Notes: generated by a model from the sequence alone, not told the origin. Shown: positions 1-5,936, counted from the stretch's first letter. The stretch is 6,739 nt of DNA from Campylobacterales bacterium (GCA_015662615.1 DQTU01000129.1:1-6739), one strand, 5' to 3'. A program made the numbers and translations.

Positions 1-185
1 AATTAATAGTCTTTTTCTTAGAAAATAGGGTTAAATAGCAACCCGAAATCCTGCTTTAACTCAAAAATTCCCTCTATTCACAACTTCCCCTTATAATATA
101 CATTAATAAAATTAATAATAAAAGATTATACATAATGAAGATTAATGAGAATTAAAATTTTTAAGAAATGTGTATAGTTTGGTTT
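1..185. other. Gene-free left flank, AT-rich
   Basis: I see no supportable gene here. All three forward frames meet a stop within the first 40 bases, so at most a few C-terminal codons of an upstream gene could be present. A short inverted repeat GGGTT/AACCC with a 7-nt loop lies at 28-44, and an AT palindrome TTAAAATTTTTAA lies at 152-164, about 20 nt beyond the MOSC stop codon. Either could help end transcripts, but neither is followed by a convincing T tract in the needed direction. Confidence 0.5.
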
Positions 186-626
186 TTACAGAAGATAAAT
201 GGAGTCGTCACTTTTGATAACTCCGCCTTTAACTACTTGTGCAAAAATTCCTCTATCATGTTTCAAAAGTTTGGGCAATTTCTTGTCTATATGTGAGAGA
301 TGATTGCAAATCGTACAGTTTTGGCTGATTTGTAAAATCACTTCTCCAATACGAAGTTTACTACCAGTTGGTAACGCATAAGGATTGTAGTTCATTAGTA
401 TATTTTCACCCAAAGAGCCATAAGGCATTTTTATGCCATGTTCAAGTGCAAGATCATAACTATCTATTGATGTTATAAGTACAGATCTTTGTATGCCTTT
501 ATCATAAAATTTATCACTTAAAATGCCTTTTTCATCCAATACAATTTCTGCCTGTGTTGCTCTCTTTGGACTCATGTTTTTTGAAATGAACAGTGTTAAA
601 ATTTTTCCTACATGACTGGTTGACAC
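186..626 (-). CDS. Stand-alone MOSC-domain protein
   Basis: A 146-aa protein that is essentially one MOSC domain (the fold at the C terminus of molybdenum cofactor sulfurases and in YiiM-type proteins). Visible family features in order: G34-x-x-x-D38 with K39 (the G-x-x-x-D/H strand), RSVL at 47-50, SLGEN at 71-75, LPTGSKLRIG at 85-94, the strand with Cys104 and Cys107 (QNCTICN) where the family's conserved Cys sits, and a closing GIFAQVVKGGVI then DDSI near 126-143. No signal peptide or membrane segment, so it is cytoplasmic. MOSC proteins are linked to sulfur or Mo-cofactor chemistry; the substrate of this one cannot be read from sequence. The start is GTG at 626-624, chosen because AAGGAG lies 5 nt upstream at 637-632. 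It is divergent from soxC, which encodes a Mo enzyme, so a shared regulatory region is possible. Family call confident; function open. Confidence 0.85.
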   Translation of the reverse strand: MSTSHVGKILTLFISKNMSPKRATQAEIVLDEKGILSDKFYDKGIQRSVLITSIDSYDLALEHGIKMPYGSLGENILMNYNPYALPTGSKLRIGEVILQISQNCTICNHLSHIDKKLPKLLKHDRGIFAQVVKGGVIKSDDSIYLL

Positions 627-631
627 TAATT

Positions 632-637
632 CTCCTT
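632..637 (-). promoter_or_regulatory. Shine-Dalgarno for MOSC gene, fixing its GTG start
   Basis: CTCCTT on the plus strand reads AAGGAG on the minus strand, five bases before the GTG at 626-624. This spacing supports GTG as the true start and not a later ATG. Confidence 0.75.
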
Positions 638-655
638 ATAGCTTAATTACATAAA

Positions 656-661
656 ATTATA
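656..661 (-). promoter_or_regulatory. Possible -10 box for MOSC gene
   Basis: ATTATA on the plus strand reads TATAAT on the minus strand and would start transcription near 649, some 22 nt before the GTG. There is no matching -35 hexamer at 16-17 nt. That is common for vegetative promoters in Campylobacterota, but the region is so AT-rich that the box could be chance. Confidence 0.4.
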
Positions 662-691
662 CTAAGTATACTACAAAATTATTTATATTGC

Positions 692-720
692 TTGACATTA
701 AATTGTTATTTTATTATAAT
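692..720 (+). promoter_or_regulatory. Consensus sigma-70 promoter for the sox cluster
   Basis: TTGACA at 692-697 and TATAAT at 715-720 are separated by exactly 17 nt, a full match to the sigma-70 consensus in both hexamers. The predicted start near 727 gives a leader of about 80 nt before the soxC ATG. It faces soxC and lies about 30 bp from the -10-like box of the divergent MOSC gene. No operator is recognised. Confidence 0.75.
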
Positions 721-726
721 TACAGT

Positions 727-754
727 TTGTTACACTACTATACTAGAATATAAT
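727..754 (+). promoter_or_regulatory. Possible second sox promoter
   Basis: TTGTTA at 727-732 (four of six -35 positions) and TATAAT at 749-754 are spaced by 16 nt. It would start transcription near 761, about 47 nt before soxC. It lies directly downstream of the stronger promoter; whether both are used cannot be told from sequence. Confidence 0.4.
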
Positions 755-796
755 TTTTACTTATATTTTTTCAATGGTAAAACTAATGATAACTTT

Positions 797-803
797 AAGG
801 AGG
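797..803 (+). promoter_or_regulatory. Strong Shine-Dalgarno of soxC
   Basis: AAGGAGG ends four bases before the ATG at 808, a near-full complement to the 16S rRNA 3' end, which fixes the soxC start and suggests high expression. Confidence 0.85.
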
Positions 804-807
804 ATAA

Positions 808-2103
808 ATGATTACTGACACAAATCGGGAAGATTTAAGTAGAAGAAATTTTTTCAAAAAAACTGCTCAATATTCTGTTGGTGCAATAGCTGCTGCAAGT
901 GTGCTATCGCCAGTTAAGATGAGAGCTGATGATCCAGCTATCATGGAAGAGAAGCATTGGGGAACAACACTTGGTGATCCAGTCACTAAAAATGTCTATG
1001 GTATCCCATCTGCGTATGAGCATAATGTTGTAAGAAGATATACTAAACTTTTAGCATCAGGTAACTATGAAGCTTCTATCGCAGTAAGTCCTATACAATC
1101 ACTTAGTGGTATTATCACACCAAATGGACTATTTTTTAGCCGTTCACATGGTGGTACTGCACATATTGATCCAAATGAACATCGTTTGATGATTCATGGT
1201 TTGGTAGAGAAGCCAATTGTTCTTACTATGGAAGAGTTGAAGCGTTATCCAAGTGTTACTAGAATTCACTTTATCGAGTGTCCGGCAAATGGTGGACCAG
1301 AGTGGAGAGGACCACAGTTTAACTCTATCCAATTTGCAAAAGGTTTTATGTCTTGTGCCGAGTGGACGGGTGTATATATCAAAGATATCATAGCAGACTT
1401 GGGTCTCAAACCTGATGCAAAATGGATGTTAGCAGAAGGTATGGATAGCTCACATATGGGTAGAACTATCCCTATCGATAAAGTTCTTGATGATGCGATG
1501 GTTGTTTGGGGTCAAAATGGTGAAGCATGGAGACCAGAGCAAGGTTATCCTATTAGATTGCTAGTTCCAGGCTGGGAAGGTAACTTATGTGTTAAGTGGC
1601 TAGGACGGTTAGAGTTTGCTTCTGAACCATTTTATGCAAAAGAAGAGACATCAAAATATACAGCACTACTGCCAAGTGGAAAAGCGATACAACATTTTTA
1701 CGCAAATGAAGTAAACTCTGTTATCACAAATCCATGTCCTGAAAATCATTGGAAAGATATGAAAAAAGGCGACATGATTGAGATTGAAGGTTTAGCTTGG
1801 AGTGGTATGGGTACGATCGAGGGTGTAGATATCTCTTTTGACGGTGGAAAAAACTGGGTTGAAGCACCGCTTAAAGGTTTAGTTCTTTCTCGTGCTTGGA
1901 CTAGATTTTCTTATATGTATAAGTATGAAGGTAAACCATTACTGTTATCTTCTCGTGCAAGGGATGATGCCGGGCATATCCAACCATCAGTTAAACAAGA
2001 GAGAGATGCAGTCGGCGTAGAAGGCGTTTATCACAGAAATGGCGTACATACTTGGGAAGTAACAGCAAAAGGGGAGGTGAACAATGTTCAAATCTTATCG
2101 TAA
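808..2103 (+). CDS. soxC: SoxC, molybdenum subunit of sulfane dehydrogenase SoxCD
   Basis: A 431-aa periplasmic Mo enzyme of the sulfite oxidase family. With SoxD it oxidises the sulfane sulfur of the cysteine-bound intermediate on SoxY, releasing electrons. A Tat signal is clear: SRRNFFKK at 11-18, a hydrophobic stretch to about 35, and likely cleavage after Ala40 (MRA/DD). The catalytic domain covers about 90-300, with the Mo-ligand cysteine at Cys158 in HFIECPANGG, then SSHMGRTIP and YPIRLLVPGWEGNLCVKWL, typical of SoxC. The C-terminal part (about 310-425) matches the Mo-cofactor dimerisation domain with VDISFDGGKNW. Length is normal for SoxC. The last 20 nt overlap soxD, whose ribosome site lies inside soxC, implying translational coupling. 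A plain sulfite dehydrogenase (SorA-like) is the alternative, but adjacent soxD, soxY and soxZ settle the call. Confidence 0.96.
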   Translation: MITDTNREDLSRRNFFKKTAQYSVGAIAAASVLSPVKMRADDPAIMEEKHWGTTLGDPVTKNVYGIPSAYEHNVVRRYTKLLASGNYEASIAVSPIQSLSGIITPNGLFFSRSHGGTAHIDPNEHRLMIHGLVEKPIVLTMEELKRYPSVTRIHFIECPANGGPEWRGPQFNSIQFAKGFMSCAEWTGVYIKDIIADLGLKPDAKWMLAEGMDSSHMGRTIPIDKVLDDAMVVWGQNGEAWRPEQGYPIRLLVPGWEGNLCVKWLGRLEFASEPFYAKEETSKYTALLPSGKAIQHFYANEVNSVITNPCPENHWKDMKKGDMIEIEGLAWSGMGTIEGVDISFDGGKNWVEAPLKGLVLSRAWTRFSYMYKYEGKPLLLSSRARDDAGHIQPSVKQERDAVGVEGVYHRNGVHTWEVTAKGEVNNVQILS

Positions 2104-3385
2104 ATTAAACATCACAACAGTAGGTTCGGCTTTTCTCTCATGTGCATTGATGATGACTGCATGTAATGCAACTGAACCAGCAGAAAGTGTAAAAAAAGTA
2201 GCTGACACAACAAAAGATGCTGTTAAAGTAACGGCAGCTAAAGTAACAGAAAAAGTAAAAGAAGTAGCAACAACAGCAACTGCTACGGCTAAAACATCAG
2301 GGGATGCAGTAGTAGCTATTGTTTCTGACAAAATGGGCGGAAGCCGTACTTATGCTAATGGTAAGTTTGTTATCGGCGGTGGTATGACTTACCCGATCAA
2401 AGATAACAAATCAGGTGCTTACTACGAAAATCCTCAAGATAAAAAAGGTTTTGTTTTCGGACGAACACCTACTAAAAATGAGATAGCAGCTTGGGATATA
2501 GATATCATGCCTGATGGTACTGGTTTGCCAGAAGGTAGCGGTACGGTAGAAGAGGGTGATGAGATTTATGAAGCGAAATGTGTAAGCTGCCATGGTGACT
2601 TTGGTTCCGGTGGTGGTGGATATCCTTCACTATCTAAAGGAAATGCATATGAGGGGCAAAAAACACTAACAAATCAAAGATTGAACCCTGATGATGGTGG
2701 TCCAACTCGTACTTTTGGTTCGTACTGGCCATATGCAAGTACATTGTGGTGGTACATCAAAACAGGTATGCCTCACAATGCACCATTAAGTCTTAGTGAT
2801 GATGATGTTTATGCACTTACTGCCTATATGTTAGCTATCAATGAGATGAAGATAGACGGCGAAGAACTTGATGACGAGTATGAATTAAATCGTGAAAAAT
2901 TCTTAAAGATCGTTATGCCAAACAAAGATGGATTTATACCAAGCATAGATGGTAAAGATGGTCTTGAAAATGTTCGTGCTTTTTATCATGATACAAGTAA
3001 TTATGGTAATGGTACAAGATGTATGAAAGATTGTTTTGAGGGTGAGCCTAAAATTCAAGGTATCACTATTGAGATGAAAGACTTTAATCCACCTCTAAGT
3101 AATGTAAAAGATTTACCAAAAGAGGATCCAAATGCAGCTCCTATAACTGCTGGACAAAAAACATACGAAGCAGTTTGTGCATTATGTCACTCTACTGACT
3201 CTATGGGTGCTCCAGAGGCTGGAAACAAAGCAGCTTGGGATAAAGTAATGGAGCAAGGTATCGAAACTGTTTATGATCATGCGATAAATGGATTTAATGG
3301 TATGCCTGCAAAAGGTGGTCAAACAAGTTTAAGTGACGAAGCGGTTAAAGAAGCAGTAGATTATATATTGGAAAAAAGTAAGTAA
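2084..3385 (+). CDS. soxD: SoxD, dihaem cytochrome c subunit of SoxCD, predicted lipoprotein
   Basis: A 433-aa c-type cytochrome that takes electrons from SoxC. Haem 1 is C166-V-S-C169-H170 with likely axial Met229 (TGMPHNAP); haem 2 is C365-A-L-C368-H369 with likely Met407 (NGMPAKGG). The block FGRTPTKNEIAAWDIDIMPDGTGLPEGSG (about 125-153) and TFGSYWPYASTLWWYI are SoxD hallmarks. A Cys pair, C313 and C317 (RCMKDC), lies between the haem domains. The N terminus is unusual: a signal peptide ends in MTAC with Cys27 as lipidation site, followed by an Ala/Val/Lys/Thr-rich linker (about 31-82) before the cytochrome part, so SoxD is probably membrane-tethered, whereas the well-studied Paracoccus SoxCD is soluble. 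GGGGAGGTG (2071-2079) four bases upstream fixes the start inside soxC. Identity is firm; lipidation is predicted. Confidence 0.95.
   Translation: MFKSYRKLNITTVGSAFLSCALMMTACNATEPAESVKKVADTTKDAVKVTAAKVTEKVKEVATTATATAKTSGDAVVAIVSDKMGGSRTYANGKFVIGGGMTYPIKDNKSGAYYENPQDKKGFVFGRTPTKNEIAAWDIDIMPDGTGLPEGSGTVEEGDEIYEAKCVSCHGDFGSGGGGYPSLSKGNAYEGQKTLTNQRLNPDDGGPTRTFGSYWPYASTLWWYIKTGMPHNAPLSLSDDDVYALTAYMLAINEMKIDGEELDDEYELNREKFLKIVMPNKDGFIPSIDGKDGLENVRAFYHDTSNYGNGTRCMKDCFEGEPKIQGITIEMKDFNPPLSNVKDLPKEDPNAAPITAGQKTYEAVCALCHSTDSMGAPEAGNKAAWDKVMEQGIETVYDHAINGFNGMPAKGGQTSLSDEAVKEAVDYILEKSK
2174..2329 (+). repeat. Low-complexity Ala/Val/Lys/Thr linker in SoxD
   Basis: Residues about 31-82 of SoxD consist almost wholly of Ala, Val, Lys, Thr, Glu and Asp, with recurring units such as KVADTTKDAVK and KVTEKVKEVA. 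The spacing of hydrophobic residues suits an amphipathic helix. It sits between the lipidated Cys27 and the cytochrome domains and resembles the linker at 4923-5063 in the downstream lipoprotein. Confidence 0.7.
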
Positions 3386-3398
3386 TATACAATTACTT
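3380..3398 (+). other. Inverted repeat over the soxD stop codon
   Basis: AAGTAAT (3380-3386) and ATTACTT (3392-3398) form a perfect 7-bp stem with a 5-nt loop; the soxD TAA at 3383-3385 lies in the left arm. The stem is AT-rich with no T tract after it, so it is a weak terminator at best. It could mark an mRNA processing or stabilising site between soxD and soxY. Confidence 0.3.
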
Positions 3399-3411
3399 CA
3401 CAATAATAAGC

Positions 3412-3417
3412 TATAAT
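3412..3417 (+). promoter_or_regulatory. Possible -10 box upstream of soxY
   Basis: TATAAT lies about 65 nt upstream of the chosen soxY start, in the 96-nt gap after soxD. No -35 hexamer is seen. An internal promoter could raise SoxYZ above SoxCD, but the match may be chance in AT-rich DNA. Confidence 0.3.
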
Positions 3418-3481
3418 TAAAGAGTAAAATTTGGAGTCTTGAGATACAAGGCTTCAAGTAACAAAAATGAAGGAAGAAAAT

Positions 3482-3919
3482 ATGAAAAGAAGAAATTTTT
3501 TAGGCATGGCACTAGTAACCGTACCTGCGATATTAAGTGCGGTAGATTTTAGAAAAACTAAGCCAGACACTTGGACTGCACACACAGTTGATGATTCTAT
3601 TAAAAAACTATATGGTGATATCAAGCCAACAGAGAGCGGTGTAACACTTAAAGCTCCTGATGTTGCTAGTAACGGTGGTGTTATTCCAGTTTCTGTAAAA
3701 TCAGATATAGATGCAAAAACAGTTGGAATTTTCCAAGATGCAAATCCTGAAGCTACAGTTGCTGTATATACAGTAATGGACGGTCAACCAGTTGATTATT
3801 CAATCAAAATTAAAATGAAAAAATCTGGGACTATTACGGTTATCGTAGAGGGTAAAGATGGTAAATTTTATTCAGCTAAGAAAACACTTGAAGTTGCTCT
3901 AGGTGGTTGTGAAGGTTAA
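3482..3919 (+). CDS. soxY: SoxY, sulfur-carrier subunit of SoxYZ
   Basis: A 145-aa periplasmic carrier protein. SoxY holds sulfur intermediates covalently on the Cys of its C-terminal swinging arm while SoxCD and other Sox enzymes act on them. A Tat signal is visible (KRRNFLG at 2-8, hydrophobic MALVTVPAILSA at 9-20). The body is a small beta-sandwich-like domain with the SoxY-typical VASNGGVIPVSVKS at 61-74. The C terminus reads GGCEG with Cys143 as carrier residue; the usual form is GGCGG, so a Glu replaces one Gly. I chose ATG at 3482 because AAGGAAG (3470-3476) is five bases upstream and it puts the twin arginines at residues 3-4; an in-frame ATG at 3467 lacks such a site. SoxY is the Tat-signal partner that probably carries signal-less SoxZ across the membrane. 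Confidence 0.94.
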   Translation: MKRRNFLGMALVTVPAILSAVDFRKTKPDTWTAHTVDDSIKKLYGDIKPTESGVTLKAPDVASNGGVIPVSVKSDIDAKTVGIFQDANPEATVAVYTVMDGQPVDYSIKIKMKKSGTITVIVEGKDGKFYSAKKTLEVALGGCEG

Positions 3920-3981
3920 TATAACTGCCACAAGTCAATAAACGATAATTAAACTATAGAATATATAATAAGGAATAGATA

Positions 3982-4275
3982 ATGAAAATTAAAGCAAAAG
4001 AAAAAGGTGGTGCGGTTAGTGTAAAAGTAATGGTAAAACATGACATGCTAACTTATGACCAAGCAAAAAAGAAAGGTACAGATGCGAATTTCATCACGCA
4101 CATCTCTGCTAAAGCAAATGACAAAGTAGTATTTGATATGTCAACAAGTCAATTTTTATCAAAAAATCCAATCTTTAAATTTAAATTTAAAGGTGCAAAA
4201 AAAGGCGATAAAGTTGAAATTACATGGGTTGATTTAAAAGGTAATACTAAAACTGACTCTAAAAAAATTAAGTAG
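3982..4275 (+). CDS. soxZ: SoxZ, partner subunit of SoxYZ
   Basis: A 97-aa protein that forms the SoxYZ heterodimer. Hallmarks are the N-terminal MKIKAKEKGG, KHDMLTYDQAKKKG, NFITHISAKANDKVVFDMSTSQFLSKNP and FKFKGAKKGDKVEITWVDLKGN, covering the full family length of about 100 residues. It has no signal peptide and no Cys, as expected for a subunit exported together with SoxY. AAGGAA (3970-3975) six bases upstream fixes the start. It follows soxY by 62 nt. The stop TAG at 4273-4275 is followed at once by an in-frame TAA, a tandem stop. Confidence 0.95.
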   Translation: MKIKAKEKGGAVSVKVMVKHDMLTYDQAKKKGTDANFITHISAKANDKVVFDMSTSQFLSKNPIFKFKFKGAKKGDKVEITWVDLKGNTKTDSKKIK

Positions 4276-4284
4276 TAACTACTT
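4270..4284 (+). other. Inverted repeat over the soxZ stop codons
   Basis: AAGTAG (4270-4275... read from A4270) and CTACTT pair across a TAA loop, giving a short stem of about six base pairs over the tandem stops of soxZ. It is similar in form to the repeat at the soxD stop. A weak second hairpin (TTCACC/GGTGGG with loop TTTG, 4309-4324, with two G-U pairs) follows in the 94-nt gap. Neither has a T tract, so full termination after soxZ is not supported. Confidence 0.25.
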
Positions 4285-4369
4285 TCATATTGGAAGTGTT
4301 GCTTTAGCTTCACCTTTGGGTGGGATTAAAGTCTTCATTTCCTATTAAATTTCTCTCAAAAGAATTATC

Positions 4370-4861
4370 ATGACTGATATAAAATTTCAAAAAATTAAAG
4401 CTGACAACGATATAAAAGAAGTTATAAAATCTGCATTTGGTGTGGATTTAGATATTGATGGAGGTTGGGGATACACCCAAGAAGATGCCCTTATCATCAA
4501 TGACGCTTCAATTCCTTTAGCACAACTACAGCACACGCTTTGTTCCATAAGAGCCCATTTAGAGATGAGCATGACACTTCCCAAAGAGGAAAGATATGGA
4601 GCCATCAATGTAAATGAGATAAAAAGAGAAGAAAAAGAATTTTATATAAGAAAATATGATATAATAACCTTTGAGGTTAGTGGTATGCTTGAAGAAGTTT
4701 ATAAGAAGTTTATAGATGAATATAAGGCAGGTCAAGACTCAGATAGTTTTGATATCAAAGACCACTTTGATAGAAGAAAAAAAGAGACACATGGGCGTCA
4801 AGAAGCTTTTTGGTTTGATGTAACAAATATAAAAGGAGAAAGAAAGAATGACATTGAGTAA
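4370..4861 (+). CDS. Uncharacterised 163-aa cytoplasmic protein in the sox cluster
   Basis: I do not recognise this family. The protein has no signal peptide or membrane segment, one Cys (Cys58) and a notable DIDGGWGYTQEDALIIN stretch at 28-44, followed by a likely helix (IPLAQLQHTLCSIRAHLEMSM, 48-68). The second half is very rich in Lys, Glu and Asp (KREEKEFYIRKYD; DHFDRRKKETHGRQ) and ends in a predicted strand FWFDVTNIKGE. ATG at 4370 is the first possible start after an in-frame TAA at 4346; the ribosome site is poor (AAAAGAA). The 3' end overlaps the lipoprotein gene by 14 nt, so the two are translationally coupled and probably work together. Codon use matches its neighbours. A cytoplasmic regulator or assembly partner is possible, without direct evidence. 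Confidence 0.8.
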   Translation: MTDIKFQKIKADNDIKEVIKSAFGVDLDIDGGWGYTQEDALIINDASIPLAQLQHTLCSIRAHLEMSMTLPKEERYGAINVNEIKREEKEFYIRKYDIITFEVSGMLEEVYKKFIDEYKAGQDSDSFDIKDHFDRRKKETHGRQEAFWFDVTNIKGERKNDIE

Positions 4862-5936
4862 AACTATATATGCGGTACTTTTAAGTAGTGCTTTAATTTT
4901 CACAGCTTGTAATGATAAAAGTGCAACAACAGCAAATGAGGTGGCTTCTAAAACAACAGAAATTGTAAAAGATGTAGTAAAGACTGCGACGGAAAAAGTG
5001 GCTAAAACTGCTGAAGTAGCAGTAGCAGAAGTTGTTGAAACAGTTAAAAAAGAGGTTGAAGGTGATGTTGTAGCAAATGATGAAATTTTAATATTTCAAG
5101 TTGATAACAGCGATGGAAAAATCACACTAGACACTATTCAAAAAGGTTTTGAAGATGCTGGCTTTTACATGGCAGCAATCAATGATATGAATAATCCATA
5201 TATGAGAGACTTTAACGATACTTCTTACGAAGTTTATGCTCTTGCTGATTTTTATAATAAAGATATCGTTGAAGAGTTTATCAAAGAGTATCCAACTATT
5301 GGGCTATTTGCACCGATTCCTATGTCAATCTACACTAAAAAAGGTGACAAAACTATCTCTATTTCGACACTATCAACTAAAAAAATGGCAGAAATTACAG
5401 GCATACCAGCTGACCATAAAGCATGGAAAAAATTAGATGATATGATTGAAAAAGCATTAAAGCTAGCGCTTCCAAATGGAAAAGTAATCCCTTATACAAA
5501 CAAAACTATCAAAGTTGATGGTCCTTTAGTAGTAGAAGCTACTTCAACAATGACTGATGAGTGGGAAGATGAACTTGAAGATTTTCAACTAAAATTCGAG
5601 AGCCTTATGACAGTGAGCAAATTTGCAATGCCAGCATTTAATGAGTTTACAGATGAGATGGAAGATATTGGATATGATTTTTATAGTGTATATTCTATCT
5701 GTAAAATCCCTGTTGCTTATACAGTATCTAAAAATTATCCAGAAATGGGAGCTTATGGTCCTTGCTCTTTATATATCTATAAAAAAGAGGGTGATGATAC
5801 GGTACATTATGGTATCCACCATGTAAACAATTGGATTCACTCTATGGGTATTACTGAGAAAGAGTCTATAGATATACTGCAAGAGGCTATGGATAAAGTT
5901 GAAGAGTTGCTTGCAGGTATAACGAAGTCAAAATAA
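4848..5936 (+). CDS. Two-domain DUF302-like lipoprotein
   Basis: A 362-aa predicted lipoprotein. The signal peptide ends in FTAC with Cys21 as lipidation site and Asn at +2. A low-complexity Lys/Val/Ala/Thr/Glu linker (about 26-72) follows, then two copies of one domain: A at about 82-208 and B at about 226-357. Both show the DUF302-like pattern, a helix then YPxxGxxxPxxxxIYxKxGD (A: 148-167; B: 297-316). Domain B keeps Cys285 (SICKIP) and Cys306 (GPCSLYIY), which fit the family's C-N-P and P-C positions as I recall them; domain A has neither Cys. DUF302 has no settled function. AGGAG (4834-4838) nine bases upstream supports the start, inside the preceding gene. Its build mirrors SoxD (lipobox plus linker), suggesting a shared membrane location and a sulfur-related role, which is inference. 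Confidence 0.85.
   Translation: MTLSKTIYAVLLSSALIFTACNDKSATTANEVASKTTEIVKDVVKTATEKVAKTAEVAVAEVVETVKKEVEGDVVANDEILIFQVDNSDGKITLDTIQKGFEDAGFYMAAINDMNNPYMRDFNDTSYEVYALADFYNKDIVEEFIKEYPTIGLFAPIPMSIYTKKGDKTISISTLSTKKMAEITGIPADHKAWKKLDDMIEKALKLALPNGKVIPYTNKTIKVDGPLVVEATSTMTDEWEDELEDFQLKFESLMTVSKFAMPAFNEFTDEMEDIGYDFYSVYSICKIPVAYTVSKNYPEMGAYGPCSLYIYKKEGDDTVHYGIHHVNNWIHSMGITEKESIDILQEAMDKVEELLAGITKSK
4923..5063 (+). repeat. Low-complexity Lys/Val/Ala/Thr/Glu linker in the DUF302-like lipoprotein
   Basis: Residues about 26-72 repeat short units such as EIVKDVVKTATEKVAKTAEV and VVETVKKEVEG, with hydrophobic residues spaced as in an amphipathic helix. Composition and position, directly after the lipidated Cys, match the linker of SoxD at 2174-2329. 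Confidence 0.7.
5226..5921 (+). repeat. Internal domain duplication within the DUF302-like lipoprotein
   Basis: The segments at 5226-5471 and 5685-5921 encode two divergent copies of the same fold. Landmarks that line up are YPTIGLFAPIPMSIYTKKGD with YPEMGAYGPCSLYIYKKEGD, and MAEITGI with IHSMGIT, each followed by a helix (KKLDDMIEKAL with EAMDKVEELL). Only the second copy carries cysteines. Confidence 0.7.

Noticed and set aside
74..133. Minus-strand 19-residue hydrophobic reading frame (MYNLLLLILLMYIIRG...)
   Set aside because: AT-rich DNA easily yields Leu/Ile-rich short frames; no ribosome site is seen.
131..153. Fur-box-like ATAATGAAGATTAATGA stretch
   Set aside because: Only a loose match in AT-rich DNA, and no gene starts downstream of it in either direction within reach.
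667..745. Direct repeat TATACTA at 667-673 and 739-745 in the MOSC/soxC intergenic region
   Set aside because: Seven bases of AT-rich sequence recur easily by chance, and the two sites do not sit at matching positions relative to the promoters.
1144..1332. Minus-strand open frame of 62 codons inside soxC
   Set aside because: Shadow of soxC with no ribosome site or recognisable protein; the same holds for the minus-strand frames at 2095-2331, 2411-2593 and 4387-4608.
3467..3481. Upstream in-frame ATG of soxY adding five residues (MKEEN)
   Set aside because: The AAGGAAG ribosome site lies between this ATG and the one at 3482, and the shorter form puts the twin-arginine motif directly at the N terminus.
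4309..4324. Hairpin TTCACC/GGTGGG after soxZ as a terminator
   Set aside because: Only four Watson-Crick pairs plus two G-U pairs and no T tract after it.
5236..5826. Plus-strand open frames of 66 and 67 codons inside the DUF302-like lipoprotein gene (5236-5436 and 5623-5826)
   Set aside because: Both lie in another frame of a clear gene and show no own ribosome site or protein-like composition.
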